From Ianthella basta (Eukaryota > Porifera > Demospongiae > Verongiida > Ianthellidae), in the NCBI GenBank assembly GCA_964019415.1, contig OZ025887.1, positions 447,501 through 511,500 of the forward strand: a DNA stretch of 64,000 nucleotides. The letters run 5' to 3'. The notes below the pieces were generated by a model. It was not told where the DNA came from. It was given only the letters and a program-made list of their open reading frames with translations, and ran no database searches. Position numbers and translations under genes: made by a program. The first letter of the stretch is position 1. Every line of letters begins with the position of its first letter. Positions 28,831 to 42,900 of the stretch are shown here, one piece after another.

Positions 28831-30842
28831 GTAAGAATATTGTGTTTAGTCTACGTACATGCAAAGAGTCTGACATGCATTATAATTATGATGGTAGCAC
28901 CTGAATCCTGGTGTAACTTAGTCTTGCTCAATAAGAGGAATGCATGCAAAGATGGTTTGACACATATGAGACTAGAGGCAACACTGCCACTACAATTTAA
29001 ACCCTGCATGCATGCATACAGTCATGATTGCTCCAGTGTACAGAGACTAATTTCATTGAAATGGAGTAGGACTCCATTTTCCTCTGTAGGACCTTGTAAC
29101 ACATGTCCTTTCGGTTCTGGCACAAGTATTAATTTGATACTGCTGTCTGTGATTCCTTTTTGGCACATTACCCCACTCTAATCAGTGCCCGCTGGTGCTG
29201 GAATGAGATTTCATGGTTATTGCTAGCTGGAGAATGTTTGACCAATTTGTGAAGAATTCATTAGTTACCAATGGTTAAAGCCACACACGCAGGACTGTAC
29301 ATGAAATTATATACCTAATTGTACCTATAATACCTATAATACTTTTGTGTATCTATAAACTCTGTATTCAGTGTGTGTAGTGTGTAACAGTAAGCACCTC
29401 AGATACTTGGATCAGGTTGCAATCAAACAGAAACAAGCAAATATGTCAATATATACCATGCATACAAAGTGACAAAGACGCAAAAGATATTGTGAAGCTA
29501 CAATGAGATGCGTAATGCCGGTCACATGATGTGCGTATTGCGTGATTACAGGAAGTAAAATGGTGTTACAAGAAGTGTTAATGGTAAATGTGCAATAATC
29601 AATATGACCTGCTAATCATGCAACACAAACAATACCAGTACACTACTTGTGTATTCACCTCATTGTCATGGACTATGCTGTGCTTACATGAATGTTTTCA
29701 TCTGTGCTTGATATACTCTATTTTAACTTGCTCTTGTGCTGCAGTTTATGCCATGCACGTGGTTCTAGGGCTGCTTCGTATCAGTCCTCTTACTATGCAA
29801 CGGATTACTACTACCAAGCATACACAACCAGCTGTGGCTTTTGGGGGTGGAGTCGATGCCGCAGAACAAGGCGATTGTAAGCATATGTATGGTTATGTAT
29901 TTCATAGTATGGTACGAATGTAAGTTGGGATTGGTGTACAATATGCATGCAACATCACTTCCTAATTCATGCACTCATCTATACATTTCATGCAGATTGC
30001 AAACTTTGTCAGAATGCTTTAAAACTGTATACATTCTAGAAATTCTTTAGTGGAGATTGAATTGACCTTGTCAAAGTTATTCAACATGCACTGGATGCAA
30101 TCATATGCATATTCTGATAGATACATAGTTTGATCTGTGGTCTCTAGTCTTTAGAGGTACAAACACTGCACCATACTTTGCCACAATCACCCCGTTTGCA
30201 GAAATGAATAGCAGATATGCTGGAACAATTTAGTTGACCATACAGTACAAAGTACACAGTAGGGCAGGGACAAAGCTTTGAACTAGTCAAACTTTCAATT
30301 CTTTCTAAAATATTTCAAAGCTTTTTATAAGACACTAAGCTTTGGCAAGCTGTTACCAGTCAGTTTGACTATATAGTGTGAATATAGAAGAGTATAGTGA
30401 AGCCCAACAAACATAGCTATCTGGACATATTCTTTATGATGTCCATGACCATCACATCATAGCTATAGGTAGGTCAGGTAGCTGTTTCCATACATCAGTA
30501 CATTCCCTTCATGGTAATGGTTAATGTTTTTATGGCATTGTCTATATGTAGGTCTAGACAAGTTGTAAGGTATCGAACTTCCTATCGGACTCAGTACTAC
30601 TGCAGACTTCAGTGTTGCACTGGATATCGACAATTGGGACAAACCTGTGTCCGTAAGTGCTCAATATAATTATTTGCTATCCATGACTCACTCATGATCA
30701 GTAATACAGTGTCTTGAACAAGACCTTCACACACACACACACAACACCTATGCAGTAGCCCAGTACACAGTTGCCTGACAATCCCTATGGTGCAGGGTCC
30801 AAATCCTACTTCACCCATTCTCCCTCTTTCAAGTTTGCTTGA

Positions 30843-30934
<92 letters not shown>

Positions 30935-33900
30935 ACACTGACACTCAACACAGATTGAATTAATCTCTTGTGGCTAAAAGAATGCCACCGAAATCCAAAT
31001 TGAGACATTTCCAGTGAACAATCACAACATAGCTGTCAATCATGTGTCATTAATGGCTTCCATGATGCAAAAACTACAGCCATCAATTTAATTGTGCTAA
31101 AGTGCTAAGCAATTTTTCAGGTCTAGGGAAAGATCATATTTTTGAACTGTTTAGTAGACATTCTGAGAGCAGTAGCACAGTTTACAATCTGTACTTTGTG
31201 CTGTCCTTCAGCTGTGTGCAATCCACCCTGTGCTAATGGAGGAACATGTGTGACACCAAATGTATGTGCTTGCCGCCCGGGATGGAGAGGACTCACATGT
31301 AACCAAGGTGGGCTGTGGTTGTAGCAATTTTGTCAAATTTGCCATCAAATGTAATGTGGAAAACTACAAAGTTGAGAAGTGACACCTCGCATTATGAACA
31401 CACCTTCCAAGAAGTTCAAGTTTGAAGAAACAGCTCCTGTTAGCTTACAGAACCTGGTCCAACTTCATAGCTCAAAAGGACTGGTGGGAGGAGGGAAATT
31501 AATCATGACCTAGGCTCGAACATGGGAATTAGGTTACAGCCATTGAGCCACGTACCGATCCTGGTCACAACCAATTATCTCTCCTCACCATATTGTAATA
31601 GCTCTCAGCTATAGGGTTTAAGCCTATGTCACAGGCTAATTTTCCTCCTCCCACCATTTCCTTTCAAGCTATGAATTTGAACACCCTTTGCCACAGATAC
31701 AGCCAGCTCACAAACACTATTGCACACTACATTACCACTAGAAACACTATGGAAGCATAGCATGGTCCCCTTTCCGGTATAGAGATCAGCTGTAGCTGTT
31801 CATAAATCGCTCCCATTTTAAGAGTGATACAGAGCACCAGACAGTTGTAATGGTCTTAGACTAAATCGATTGCATACAGAAGATGAAATATGAAAGTTCA
31901 CATTTTGGATGAAATGCTTAGTCTTCTATGTCACACATGAGCTCAGCACCATTCTGGAAAATAGCCAAGATGGAGTGGAATGAGAACCTGTGTACACTGT
32001 ATATGAACATGCTTGTTATTCTAATGGCATAGTCATTTATCAATGGCAATAACAACAACATGCTTTTGCAATAGCAAGCCAACCAAAAAAGTTGTCCATT
32101 CAAATTCTTCTTTTCAGATGTTAATGAGTGTGCCACTGGTAATGGTGGCTGTGCGCACAGATGTACCAACACCGCCGGCTCATACCGCTGCTCCTGTGAT
32201 CCTGGGTACAGACTGGGCAGTGAAGGTCGGAGATGCAATGGTGAGCAAACATGTACAGAAGTTGCAATTGTATATGATTCTCTAAATCTTCAGAGCAATT
32301 CCATTAAATTGTATTGTATTGTGTGACTGCGTGCTCCGTCAAGTACTGTAACGGTTATACATATACTCCTGTAATCTACTGTATTCAAGCCAGTGAGTTC
32401 TCATAAACTGCATATGAGGCTGCTATGAGAAACCTTAGGGTGCATTCTTGAGTCCTTCCCTTAACTTCTGTGCAGATATTGATGAATGTGCTGAGAACAC
32501 CGATAATTGTGGCCAAGACTGTACAGACACTGATGGCTCTTTTGAGTGTTCCTGTAGAGATGGGTTCCGTCTTCGCAGTGATGGGAGGAGCTGTCAAGGT
32601 GCATGTGATGCATGGGTATCAGCAAGCATCATACCCAATGGTTTTCTAGTGCAATTTTTAAAGCATACGTTTTCAAGGTATATAGAACAGACGACCCCCG
32701 TTCAGTTGAAGAGTATGTGGAACCTTTCTTTGTTCTCATGCAGACATTAATGAGTGTGCTGAGGACGACCACGTTTGTGCCCACAACTGCCACAACTCTG
32801 TTGGGAGTCACTCCTGCAGTTGTAATGCTGGGTACAGGTTGAACCCAGATGGAAGGAACTGTGATGGTGAGGAATATGTTAATATGTCTTCCCATGTGCA
32901 CAGTTATCACTCATACAGTCATTGGCTTCAATCTACAGATATTGATGAATGCACAGAGAACAGTGATGGCTGTGAGCAAGAATGCTCAGACACTGATGGT
33001 TCCTTTGAGTGCTCCTGTAGAGATGGGTTCCGTCTTGGCAGTGATGGGAGGAGCTGTGATGGTGAGTTAACCACTTGAGACTTTCCTGAAGAGAAATTGA
33101 TTGTGTTTCATGAGGTGCAATGTTTATATAAGCATGAATTTCACTGGGAATAGCCATGCATACAGATGGTTTCTTGCCATAGATTATTGCAGAGGTTAGT
33201 AATTGCATAAATTCAAGAAGTGATAGTTCTCTTTGGTATTCATGCAGACATCAATGAGTGTGCTGAGGATGACCATGTTTGTGCCCACAACTGTCACAAC
33301 TCTGCTGGGAGTCACTCCTGCAGTTGTAATGCTGGGTACAGTTTGAACTCAGATGGAAGGAACTGTGATGGTTAGTCATATTGGAACATGTCTGCAAATG
33401 AGTACAGCTGTCAGCTAGTGGCTTCACTCTGCAGATATTGATGAGTGCACAGAGAACACTGATGGTTGTCAGCAGACGTGCATCAACACAGACGGCTCCT
33501 TTCAGTGTTCCTGTAGAGACGGCTTCCGTCTTGGCAGTGACGGGCGGAGCTGTGAAGGTGGGTGGACTGCTTGAGAGATGTTACAAATTGATTTCACTGT
33601 GTGTGTTATTTCAGGAAAAGTTCATTAATTGATCTGCATTGGTAATGGTCTTTATGCAGACATTAATGAGTGTGCTGAGGATGACCACGTTTGTGCCCAC
33701 AACTGCCACAACTCTGTTGGAAGTCACTCCTGCAGTTGTAATGTTGGGTACAGGTTGAACCCAGATGGGAGGAACTGTGATGGTGAGTACAGGGAAAGTG
33801 ATATCTGTCTCATCTGCAGGAATGCCTTTTTCTCATCTGATCTCCCTGCTCGTTTCATTCTCTATGCAGACATCAGCGAATGTGCTGAAGCCACAGCAGG

Positions 33901-36900
33901 TTGCAACCAGAGGTGTGTGAACACTCCTGGCAACTACACGTGTGCCTGTTACCATGGTTACACTCTGAGATCTGATAATCGTCACATCTGTCTTGGTGAG
34001 TACCTGATGTGTATTGAATGTCCTTCACTGCAAGGAGCAGTAATCTAATATGGTTTTGCTCGCTCTGTGTAGACATTGATGAGTGCTCCACTGGTAATGG
34101 TGGCTGTCAACACAACTGTAACAACACTGTTGGCTCCTACCACTGCTACTGTCGTACTGGGTACACACTGGACAGTGATGACCGCAGCTGTAATGGTAAG
34201 TATGTGGTGTGAGCTAACTGTAGTGTGCAGTGTAGTGCAGACAAGCCCTCTGCAGGTTTGTAGTTGCTGTAGACCAATGCTCTCACCGTTAATAATATGG
34301 TGTGACCATCACACCAGTCATTGCTCACACCAAGGCTGTGATCAGTCACACCATTACTTTAGTGTGACATTCACACTGACACCAGTATCCACACTGTCAT
34401 GCCATTTCTGATAGATTAAGAGACTTTGAAGTAATTCATAACCGAAATTATAGATGACAAGAGTTATTTGGAATCCTATACAAGCTAGCTATAGTACACA
34501 GCTACCCAGGACACAGCTACGCCTGATGGTATATATGTTGTGTACAATGGGAGGACCTCCTCAAACTCAGTATGCCATTTGTGCATTTAAATTGTACCGT
34601 TAATTAGGTACATTGTGTTGCAGGGAATGCCGTATTCCCTGGTCAAATTCATTGGGGTATCAGATGCCCAATGTTTGCAGGGGATGCCGTATTCCCTGGC
34701 GAAGTTCACTGCAGCTCTCATTTGTCTCAGTCCATCAACTGGGCACATCTGAAACAGATGATATTTTCCCTTTTCACACAGATACTGATGAATGTGCAGA
34801 GAACACTGACGGCTGTGAGCAGATGTGCACAGACACTGATGGCTCTTTTGAGTGTTTCTGTGAAGATGGTTTCCGTCTTCACAGTGATGAGAGGAGTTGT
34901 GAAGGTGTGTTTCCACTGTTAAATCTGCTAGAGTTTGTGCATAAATTCACAGTGGTGTCAATCTCATGCACATAGATGTCGATGAGTGTTTTGTCGATGT
35001 TGATGGATGTGCACACAACTGCCACAACACTGAGGGTGTTTACAACTGTAGCTGTGATGAAGGTTACATGTTGAACCCTGATGGAAGGAACTGTGATGGT
35101 GAGGAAGACTGAGGGAAAATGATCTGGGGTCACAGAGTGGGCCTTTCTTGAATCTAGATTCTCTCCTTCCCCTTTGTCTCTACCTCTCTACACAGACATT
35201 GATGAATGTTCTTTGGGCACACACCTGTGCAACCAGATCTGTGCCAACACTCCCGGCAACTACACATGTGACTGTAACCATGGATACTCCCTTAGCACCG
35301 CTAATCAATACACCTGCCACGGTCAGTGTGTACATGTGGTGTGTTCATTGTCACTATGGACCTCATTATGACATTGACTCTGCATGTCTGTTTTAACAGA
35401 TATTGACGAGTGCACCACTGGTAATGGTGGCTGTCAACACAACTGTGAAAACAGTGTCGGCTCCTACAACTGCACTTGCCGTACTGGGTACACACTGGAC
35501 AGTGACAGTCGCAGCTGTAATGGTAAGTATGCTCATCTCTTGTCAACAATATAGTCTCTCTAGCAGAGTGCATGTTGGCTGCATCAGATTGCTGCAGCAG
35601 TTTCAGCTTTCGATTAGCTCATTCAGCATAACACTACAGGGCCGTAGCACCCAGTCCGGCCAGTCCAGCTATGGCCAGACCGCTTTTTGCTGCTGGAACA
35701 AAAATTCTAAATATTGAAGATATGCATTCTAAACACACTTTCAAATTGGGAGAGGGGGTACTGGCCTAAGGTTAAACAACATTCTAAAAGCAGAGTGGTC
35801 TTGTTACAGTGTTGCAGGACTTAGTTTGAACAAGGAATAGCCAGATACTTAGTTCTCTAACCAACCATAACGGCGGCAGCCATTTTATGGATGTCGCATG
35901 ACATTTTTTGACGTTTTCTGATGCGTAAAATGGTGTGTTAATTGATCACCTTGCAAAATCAGACAGCACAGTAGCGCTTCAGTCATGTACAGCGGATTTA
36001 TGCAACCTTGCAACAGTTCCCACACCATGGGCAGTTGTTACCTAGGATACGAACTGGTACTGTACTCACCTCACGAGTACTCAGGTATGGGAACTGTTGC
36101 AAGGTTGCATAAATCCGCTGTACATGGATGTATGCATGCAGCATGGTGGTATATATTTGTACATGGGAACATGTGCGTAGCTTGAATGGGCATAAGCATG
36201 CAATAGGATAGTCTCCTGTGGCAACCCTTATTATTGCACATTCACATGTACACTTGCACTATAATACGCAGGCGGAGAAACAGGGGATGGTAGCAAGACC
36301 GCAAGAGCGGCAAAATGTTGGCAGATGTAGGGATGGTGAAAATGTATTCAAAGTCAGCGCATGTTAATGACCTGGGTTTTGCATCGACCAGCCCTCCTTG
36401 TTGCATGGACCGGCTGCCCCCCCTCCTTGCATGGACCGGCCCTCCTCCTGTTTTTGGAGGAAACATTTTTACACACCATTTGCATTGATGGTGTCTTCTA
36501 TTCAAGGGTAGGAGAGATTTGTGCTGCCTAGCATCGGAGAGACAGCCAAAAAAAACACTAGATTTCGATTTTTAATGCGCAATCTTCTTATTTCAATGCA
36601 TTGTATTACCTGTTTCATGGCACTTGATCGCCTTTCCTGCTGTAAGTGCCTGTTGGTCTATGTTACATTTTATCATACTCATTGAAGTGTTGATGGGCCT
36701 AGAATTGCTCCAAAAGTACTCACAGAACATTTAAACATCAAAAATTTTCCTGGGGGGGCATGCCCCCAGCCCCCCTAGTTTGTGTCACGTCATCTATGGC
36801 CTGACCGGTTTTTATCTTGGTGCTACGGCCCTGCACTACCATTTACTCCCGGTGTGTGCTGGGTCAATTATCATGCAGCACATTTATTTTGGGTCACTTG

Positions 36901-39900
36901 TCTAGAAATGGATGGTTGCCATTTGCCATTTTAACGAGAATCTATAGCTACATACGTAGTGATGTCATTATGCTCAACAGCTGCAATTGCATGGAACAAG
37001 GCAGAATGCCTCCAAGTGTATTTGGAGAATTTGTGATGGAGAATGAATAAAGTGGGAATTCTGTACACATAGGTTAACACCTTACATTAGTGAACAATAG
37101 CAAATTGAACTATAGTATTGTACACTTACTGTATCTTGGGCATTACTTTATTCTGCCAGAACACTGAGAAACCGCTACTTGCCACTGGTGTCACCAAAAT
37201 GACATCACTAGCTCAGTTACTTATTATAATCATCCAGTTTGGACAGCTGAGTCAGAAGTACATTGAGTAGTGTAGTGGTGCTGTACCTCCCTTTGCAGAT
37301 GTCAATGAATGCGCAGAGAACATTGATGACTGTGATCAAGACTGTGCAAACACTGATGGGTCGTTTGAGTGTTCTTGTAGAGATGGGTTCCGGCTTGGCA
37401 GTGATGGGAGGAGCTGTGAAGGTGAGCTGTCTGAAATGTGCCATCACTACGAGAGTCCATTTTGGCACATGACAGTGAACTGCATGGATAGTCCTCCAGT
37501 GCTACCTATCATTGTGCAATGCCCAATGAAGTCATGACATTCATTGCGATACACATACTGTACAGTATAGGCCTATATATATAGTGAATCTGAGCAATCT
37601 GAATTCTCCCATTTGTACGGTATTCCTGTAGACATTGACGAATGTGCTGAGGATGACCATGTTTGTGCCCACAACTGCCACAACTCTGTTGGAAGTCACT
37701 CTTGCAGTTGTAATGCTGGGTACAGGTTGAACCCAGATGGAAGGAACTGTGACGGTGAGTACAGGGCAAGTGTATGGTCTGCAGGAATGCTTTCGCATCC
37801 GATCTTCCCTATCCCTTTTATTCTCAACACAGACATCAATGAATGTGATGAAGGCACAGCAGGTTGCAACCAGAGGTGTGTGAACACACAAGGCAACTAC
37901 ACATGTGCCTGTTACCATGGATACACTCTGAGCTCTGATAATCGTCACATCTGTCTTGGTGAGTACCTGGTGTGTATTGAATGTCCTTCACTGCAAGAAG
38001 AAGTACTCTAATAAGGCTTTGCTTGCCTGTGCAGATATTGATGAGTGCAACACTGGTAATGGTGGCTGTCTACACAACTGTAACAACACTGTTGGCTCCT
38101 ACCACTGTTACTGTCATACTGGGTACACACTGGACAGTGATGGTCGCAACTGTAATGGTAAGTGTTGTAGTGTGAGCTAACTGTGTGGAGTGCAGCATAG
38201 TGCAGACAAGTAGTGCTCTGCAGGTTTGTAGCTACGTAGATTATTGCTCTCTCATTTGTCTCAATCTCTCTACAATGTAATTGTGAGCTACTGTAGATGA
38301 TATTTGCTCCTTTCACAGATGTTGATGAATGTGTAGCGAACACTGACGGCTGCGAGCAGATGTGCACAAACAATGGTGGATCATTTGAGTGTTCCTGTAG
38401 AAATGGGTACCGCCTTGGCAACAATGCAAAGAGCTGTGAAGGTACACTGCTTGCAAGACATGCAACTGCCTAACAATGCAATCATTAAATTGCTGCATGC
38501 AAATGTTCTATAAATGCTTCTGCTGCAAAGTATATCAATCCCTATACAATTCTTGTAATTATGGGCCATAGTCCCTATATATAAACCCAAATGTGATGCG
38601 GTGGGGTTTATATTTACATTCTCTTTCTTCTCATGCAGACGTTGACGAATGTGCTGAGGATGACCATGTTTGTGCCCACAACTGCCACAACTCTGTTGGG
38701 AGTCACTCCTGCAGTTGTAATGCTGGGTACAGGTTGAACCCAGATGGAAGGAACTGTGATGGTGAGGAATATACTTTTTAGTTAGTGAGTTAAGATCACT
38801 CAGGCATCCTGTCAGTTGTCTGTGGTACAAAGAAGATCTGCTTCTGCTTTTTTTAATGAGGCTTGGAGTGGAGCAAGCAAACAATTCTGTTCCACTTTAG
38901 CTGTAATGAAGCCTCCCATTTCCTAACCAGCCTGCCAACCCTAACCCTAAGACTATTCCAAATGGCAGTAGGCTAATCGTACAGTGATGTCTGATCCCTA
39001 TAGGTCTTTACCTTGCGCGCAATAGGACAATAAAAGTCATTTGTGGCACCTTCATGCCTACAACCCTATCCCAATAATATGATTGTGAAAATCCTGAGAG
39101 AAGGGGCATTTGCAGAATATACATTCATATATAAAAATGGTACACTTCCTTGTTTGATCTCCACTTCTTCGCCCTATTCTGACCCTCTACTCATGACTAG
39201 ACATCAATGAATGTGCTGAAGGCACAGCAGAGTGCAACCAGATCTGTGTCAATACTCAGGGCAACTACACATGTGACTGTTACCATGGATATGACCTCTT
39301 AACTCCTGATGACCACTCTTGTCTTGGTAAGACCTAATGTCTGTAAGCCATTGTACAATGCAACAATAATATAAGATATGCTCTTGCCTACTGACAGATG
39401 TTGACGAGTGTTCTGTGGGCAATGGTGGCTGTGGACACAACTGTAACAACACTGTTGGCTCCTACCACTGCTACTGTCGTACTGGGTACACACTGGACAG
39501 TGATGGTCGCAGCTGTAATGGTAAGTGTTGTGGTGTGAGCTAACTGTGTGGTGTGCAGTGTAGTACAGACAAGTTCCCACGCAGGTTTGTAGTTACAGTG
39601 GAGTATTGCTCTCTCATCTGTCTAAATCTGTCTACAATGTACATTTGAAGCTAGATGATATTTGTTCCTTTCACAGATGTTGATGAATGTGCGGAGAACA
39701 GTGATGGCTGTGAACAGATGTGCACAGACAATGATGGCTCGTTTGAATGTTCCTGTAGAGTTGGGTACCACCTTGGCAACAATGGGAGGAGTTGTGAAGG
39801 TAAACTGCTTGCATGCGAGACAGCTGTCTAAACAATACAATCACTAAAAGGGATTACTGCAAGGAAATGTTCTATAGTTATATGATAGTCCTTTTGCACA

Positions 39901-42900
39901 ATTCCTGTAATGAGCCCATACATTCTGTATGGGTACACTCACTTGGATCTTCCTGCAGACATTGATGAGTGTGCTGAGGATGACCACGTTTGTGCCCACA
40001 ACTGCCACAACTCTGTTGGGAGTCACTCCTGCAGTTGTAATGCTGGGTACAGGTTGAACCCAGATGGAAGGAACTGTGATGGTGAGTACAGGAAGTGACG
40101 GCAGTCGGGTCTGCAGGAATGTACCATATGTGTACTAATGTTCACAGGACTTCATTCTGCAACTTCACTAATCAGCAAACGCTAAACAGAAGTACTAGTA
40201 ACACATGAAAAACTTGAGAAGTACTAGTAACACATGAAAAACTTGCCCTAGTGCCCAAGGCACCACACATACATGCAGGAAGTTACTAGGTAGGCACAGT
40301 ATACAATCAAGACCTTAGGGTTAACTTCTGACTACACTACTGTAGATGCTTTCATCTCAATGTTGCTATCCATTCAGCATTCACGTATTACACAGTCACA
40401 TACATGTGTGTGTAATACTTACATGTAGTATTCATGCATGGTGTTTGCTCAAGTCAAAACAGATACATGAATGGGATAAAGACATCTCTCAGCCACTAAC
40501 CTGCCCATAGGCTGATAGGCTGGGGAATCTGGGGTTGGAAGAACACCCTCACAGCCTGCATCTGGAGTTTACACATATTTTTGCCGAATACCTTTTTAAT
40601 GGGTACTATTATTTGCAGGTACTCATTTAATAAATTTTAGAAATTTGTTAAATTTGTAACCACATGTTTTACATGTTATAGAAATTATTTATACACACAA
40701 AGCTAGAAAACCGCTAAAATAAGTTCCCGCCAAATGTACATTCCTCCAATTTGCTAAAATTTGTGTTTGCAAATAGAACCCATAAGGTATGTATTAGTTT
40801 TAACAAAATTGAACCATTCCAAATAAAAGAATAATTATTAGTTTAATTAAAAATTTGAAGTTTTAATAGGTACAATTTTAGCGAATTTTACATTTGCTAA
40901 GATTGACCAATATTAATGCCCACTGGTACCTTTGAGGTAACCATTGGCTGGAGAAGCAAGAAAGATGAGAATCCTCCCATTTGTCAGCCAGTCTTTGTGC
41001 CTGGTGACATTAGTCCTCTAAAGGGCCAACAGTGAGGAGAATAGTGAAATGGCATTTGAGCCGTACAGGTCTTGATACATTGTGTGTATGTACGTATGTG
41101 TGATACATACAAAGGAGTCGTTCATAAAATCTTCAAGCAGTCATATATCAAGTAAAATTGTGAAATTTGTAAGCAGTGAACATTTGAGAAATATACAACC
41201 TGCAACATTTTCACACACACGGCTTAGCTTCAGTTGATCACCAACCCCCAGCCTCCTTTGCCCTTCTCCAATCCTCTACGCAGATATCAATGAATGTGCT
41301 AAAGGCACAGCAGAGTGCAACCAGATCTGTGTCAATACCCAGGGCAACTACACATGTGACTGTCGCCATGGATACGACCTCCTAACTCCTTACGACCACA
41401 CTTGTCTCGGTAAGACCTATAGAGTATGTACTGTATGTCAATGTACAATACATCTGTATAAGATGTACACTCACCTTTTGACAGATGTTGACGAGTGCAC
41501 CACTGGTAATGGTGGCTGTCAACACAACTGTAACAACACTGTCGGCTCCTACCATTGCGACTGTCGTACTGGGTACACACTGGACAGTGATGGTCGCAAC
41601 TGTAATGGTAAGTGTTGTAGTGTGAGCTAACTGTGTGGTGTGCTGTGTAGTGCAGACAAGTGTATGCATGCTCTGTAGATTTGTAGCTACTGTAGACCAT
41701 TGCTCTCGCTTTTGTCTCAATCTATCCACCATGTATGTGTGTACTTTTGAATCTAGATAAAATTTGCTTCTTTCACAGACATTGATGAATGTGCGGAGAA
41801 CACTGATGGCTGTGAACAGATGTGCACAGACACTGATGGCTCATTTGAGTGTTCCTGTAGAGATGGGTACCGTCTCAGCAGTGATGGGAGAAGCTGTGAT
41901 GGTGAGTGTGCAGATATAGCTTGTGTTAAGATCAAGGCAAGTACACATCTCTTAAATGAGCACATCACGCACATGATTATATATTAGACTGTACGTACAT
42001 GTGCAGTGCACTAAGTATACATACTTGGGTTCATGCTATGATTGTATGACAATGTGCTGATCATCTCATGGAATAGATGTTGATGAGTGCTTTGTTGATG
42101 CTCACGGATGTGCACACAATTGCCACAACACTGAGGGAGCTCACAACTGCAGCTGTGATGAAGGGTACATGTTGAACTCTGATGGAAGGAACTGCGATGG
42201 TGAGGAATAGATAGTGACCTGGTCGGAGTGGTGCCTACCTTGAACCTGGATTCTCTCCTTCCCCTTTGTCTCTACCACTCTACACAGACATTGATGAATG
42301 TTCTTTGGGCACACACCTGTGCAACCAGATCTGTGACAACACTCCTGGCAACTACACATGTGACTGTAACCATGGATACTCCCTTAGTAGTGCCAATCAA
42401 TACACCTGCCATGGTCAGTGCGTGATGTGTGTTCACTCTCACAATATACTTCATTGTGACATTGACTCTGTCTGTTCTGACAGATATTGATGAGTGTGCT
42501 ACTGGTAATGGTGGCTGTCAACACAACTGTGAAAACAGTGTTGGCTCCTACCACTGCTACTGTCGTACTGGGTACACACTGGACAGTGACAGTCGTGGCT
42601 GTAATGGTAAGTAAGTACACTCATTTCTTGTCAACAATCTCTCAAACAGTCACTTGGCTACTTTAGAGCACTAGACCATTTTAGTCTGACTTGCATGACC
42701 TGTTCTAGCTCCTTCATTATAGGAACATCTCATACTCCCTTTGTGTGCTAGGTCCAATGTTATAGTGTTGCTGTGCCTCCATTTGCAGATGTCAATGAAT
42801 GTACAGTGAATACTGATGGATGTGAACAAGAGTGTACCAACACGAATGGGTCTTTTGAGTGTTCCTGTAGAAATGGGTTCCGTCTTAGCAGTGATGGGAG

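Noticed and set aside
30845-30932. Coding of the CA/TG runs (also 51081-51180)
   Set aside because: Dinucleotide microsatellites give open frames by composition only.
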